Source: Harringtonia aguacate
Taxonomy: Eukaryota; Ascomycota; Sordariomycetes; Ophiostomatales; Ophiostomataceae
Reading direction: 5' to 3'
Length of the DNA: 64,000 nucleotides
Assembly (NCBI GenBank): GCA_014183095.1
Contig: JACCPH010000047.1
Location: 62,001-126,000 of the forward strand
Shown: positions 63,268 to 64,000 of the stretch, piece after piece
How the letters are laid out: the number at the start of each line of letters is the position of its first letter
Numbering within the stretch: the stretch's first letter is position 1
Program-made: the position numbers and the translations under genes
The notes under the pieces: generated by a model
Told to the model about the DNA's origin: nothing
The model's input: only the letters and a program-made list of their open reading frames with translations
The model's database searches: none

Positions 63268-64000
63268 ATGGCACCAACTACAAAAGAAAGTCAATTACTC
63301 TTAGCTATCCAAGCTCTCCAAAATACTAGAAATCTAAGTCTCCGAGCCGCAGCTAAACTCTACGACGTCCCATTAGCAACCTTGAGTTACAGAATGAACG
63401 GCCGACGCGCTCGACAAGACACCCGCGCCAACTCTTTAAAATTAAAAGAGCTGGAAGAGAAGGCTCTTCTCCAATACATTCTCGACTTGGATGCGCGAGG
63501 ATTTCCGCCTAGGTTGGCGGACGTGGAAGATATGGCCAATGTTTTGCTGGCAGAGCGCGACGCAGGACGCGTCGGAAAGCGCTGGGCAAGCAACTTTGTC
63601 AAGCGACAACCAGACCTCCGGACGCATTTTAATCGTCCTTACGACTACCAGAGGGCCCTCTGTGAAGATCCAGAAAANNNNNNNNNNCCAGAGGGCCCTC
63701 TGTGAAGATCCAGAAAAAATAAACGCGTGGTTTGCACTTGTGCAGAATTTACGCGCCAAGTACGGCATTGTCGACGCGGATCTGTACAACTTTGACGAGA
63801 CCGGCTTTGCAATCGGCATCATCACCCCGTCTATGGTAGTGACGCGCGCCGAACGACGTGGGAAAGCAAAGACAGTTCAACTAGGAAACCGAGAATGGGC
63901 CACGGTTATCCAAGGCGTGAATGCAGACGGCTGGTGTGTCCTGCCATATGTTGTGGTAAAGGGAGCCGTCCACCTTTCTGACTGGTACACAGAGTGTGAC
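63268..64000 (+). CDS. pogo/Fot1-like transposase, interrupted by an assembly gap and truncated
   Basis: A DDE transposase with an N-terminal HTH (psq-type, IQALQNTRNLSLRAAAKLYD), then a CENP-B-type second HTH block (LEEKALLQYILDLDARGFPP). The catalytic domain begins after YNFDETGF, which supplies the first Asp. The frame reads to the gap at 63678-63687. The 30 bases before and after it are identical, so the gap looks like an unrecognised overlap; across the merged sequence the frame continues (through QNLRAKYGIVDADLYNFDET). The 3' end and the other catalytic acids are beyond 64000. Nothing indicates inactivation in the part seen. Codon use is AT-richer than the host genes. Confidence 0.85.
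63678..63687. other. Assembly gap (10 N) inside the transposase
   Basis: Ten N flanked by the same 30 bp on both sides (63648-63677 and 63688-63717). This indicates two contigs that overlap rather than a real missing segment. Confidence 0.95.

Larger units (their letters stand above)
63169..64000 (+). mobile_element. pogo/Fot1-type DNA transposon, 5' part
   Basis: The left end is placed at about 63169, just after a TA dinucleotide (63167-63168), where ACGTAGTTGATAAGCGAGCG begins. Within it a 15-bp sequence AAGCGAGCGGAACAC occurs twice (63180-63194 and 63197-63211). The transposase starts at 63268. The right end and its terminal repeat are outside the window, so the boundary is an inference from the repeat-like end and TA target site preference of pogo-family elements. 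Confidence 0.65.

Noticed and set aside
61841..64000. RIP-mutated repeat block
   Set aside because: The sequence is AT-rich in part, but the transposase frame is intact and lacks the many stop codons expected after heavy C-to-T mutation. A computed index is still needed.
1..64000. CRISPR arrays, bacterial operons, ribosome binding sites or prophage genes
   Set aside because: Introns, gene content and signals are eukaryotic; the tandem repeats present have no spacer-repeat pattern.

Overview
This window is nuclear DNA of a filamentous ascomycete. The evidence is short spliceosomal introns (50-160 bp) with fungal GTRNGT donors, CTAAC/CTGAC branch sites and YAG acceptors; C- or G-ending codon use in GC-rich exons; and products typical of Pezizomycotina (MIC60, Sam37, BimC kinesin, Rrn9, beta-mannosidase B, xylitol dehydrogenase, a fungal oleate hydratase). 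Many homopolymeric or low-complexity amino-acid tracts and the gene set suggest a Sordariomycete, possibly Ophiostomatales; that placement is inference. There are two 10-N assembly gaps (48183-48192 and 63678-63687).

Layout. 1-3911: mitochondrial isoleucyl-tRNA synthetase (minus, 3' end outside the window), divergent from an unrecognised two-exon gene. 3912-16234: a 12.3-kb stretch with no confident gene. It holds a probable decayed membrane-protein gene, a small candidate ORF, a promoter-like unit near 11.8-12.0 kb, a G39 run, a C19 run and many copies of an 8-bp motif, TACGAGTA. 16235-32441: dense housekeeping genes: SAM37, GAB1/PIG-U, NOP7/pescadillo, an RRN9-type Pol I factor, MIC60, a Rab5 GTPase and SAC1. 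32856-47735: a 1843-aa disordered protein with a C-terminal membrane anchor, a PHAF1/UPF0183 family protein, kinesin-5 and folylpolyglutamate synthase. 48287-61840: a tRNA-Leu(CAG) with a short intron, oleate hydratase, a D-2-hydroxyacid dehydrogenase, an SDR, a Rab4-like GTPase, beta-mannosidase B and xylitol dehydrogenase. 61841-64000: an AT-rich junction with a 31-bp minisatellite and the 5' part of a pogo/Fot1-type DNA transposon that runs off the end.

Functions. Three genes act in mitochondria (ISM1, SAM37, MIC60). Two act in ribosome production (NOP7, RRN9). Four act in membrane traffic, phosphoinositides or GPI anchoring (Rab5, Rab4-like, SAC1, GAB1). The right arm is metabolic (fatty-acid hydration, hydroxyacid and acyl oxidoreduction, mannan and pentose use) but shows no convincing cluster logic. 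Genes are mostly paired head-to-head or tail-to-tail with 0.2-0.9 kb between them, so the 12.3-kb empty block stands out.

The most unusual signal is at the 5' end of the folylpolyglutamate synthase gene. A perfect 107-bp tandem duplication throws the mitochondrial-form reading frame out while leaving an intact cytosolic-form start. The unit contains AGGT, so splicing between the copies would remove exactly one unit and restore the frame: the configuration expected of an intron newly made by tandem duplication. An assembly error must be excluded first, because a gap lies about 340 bp away.
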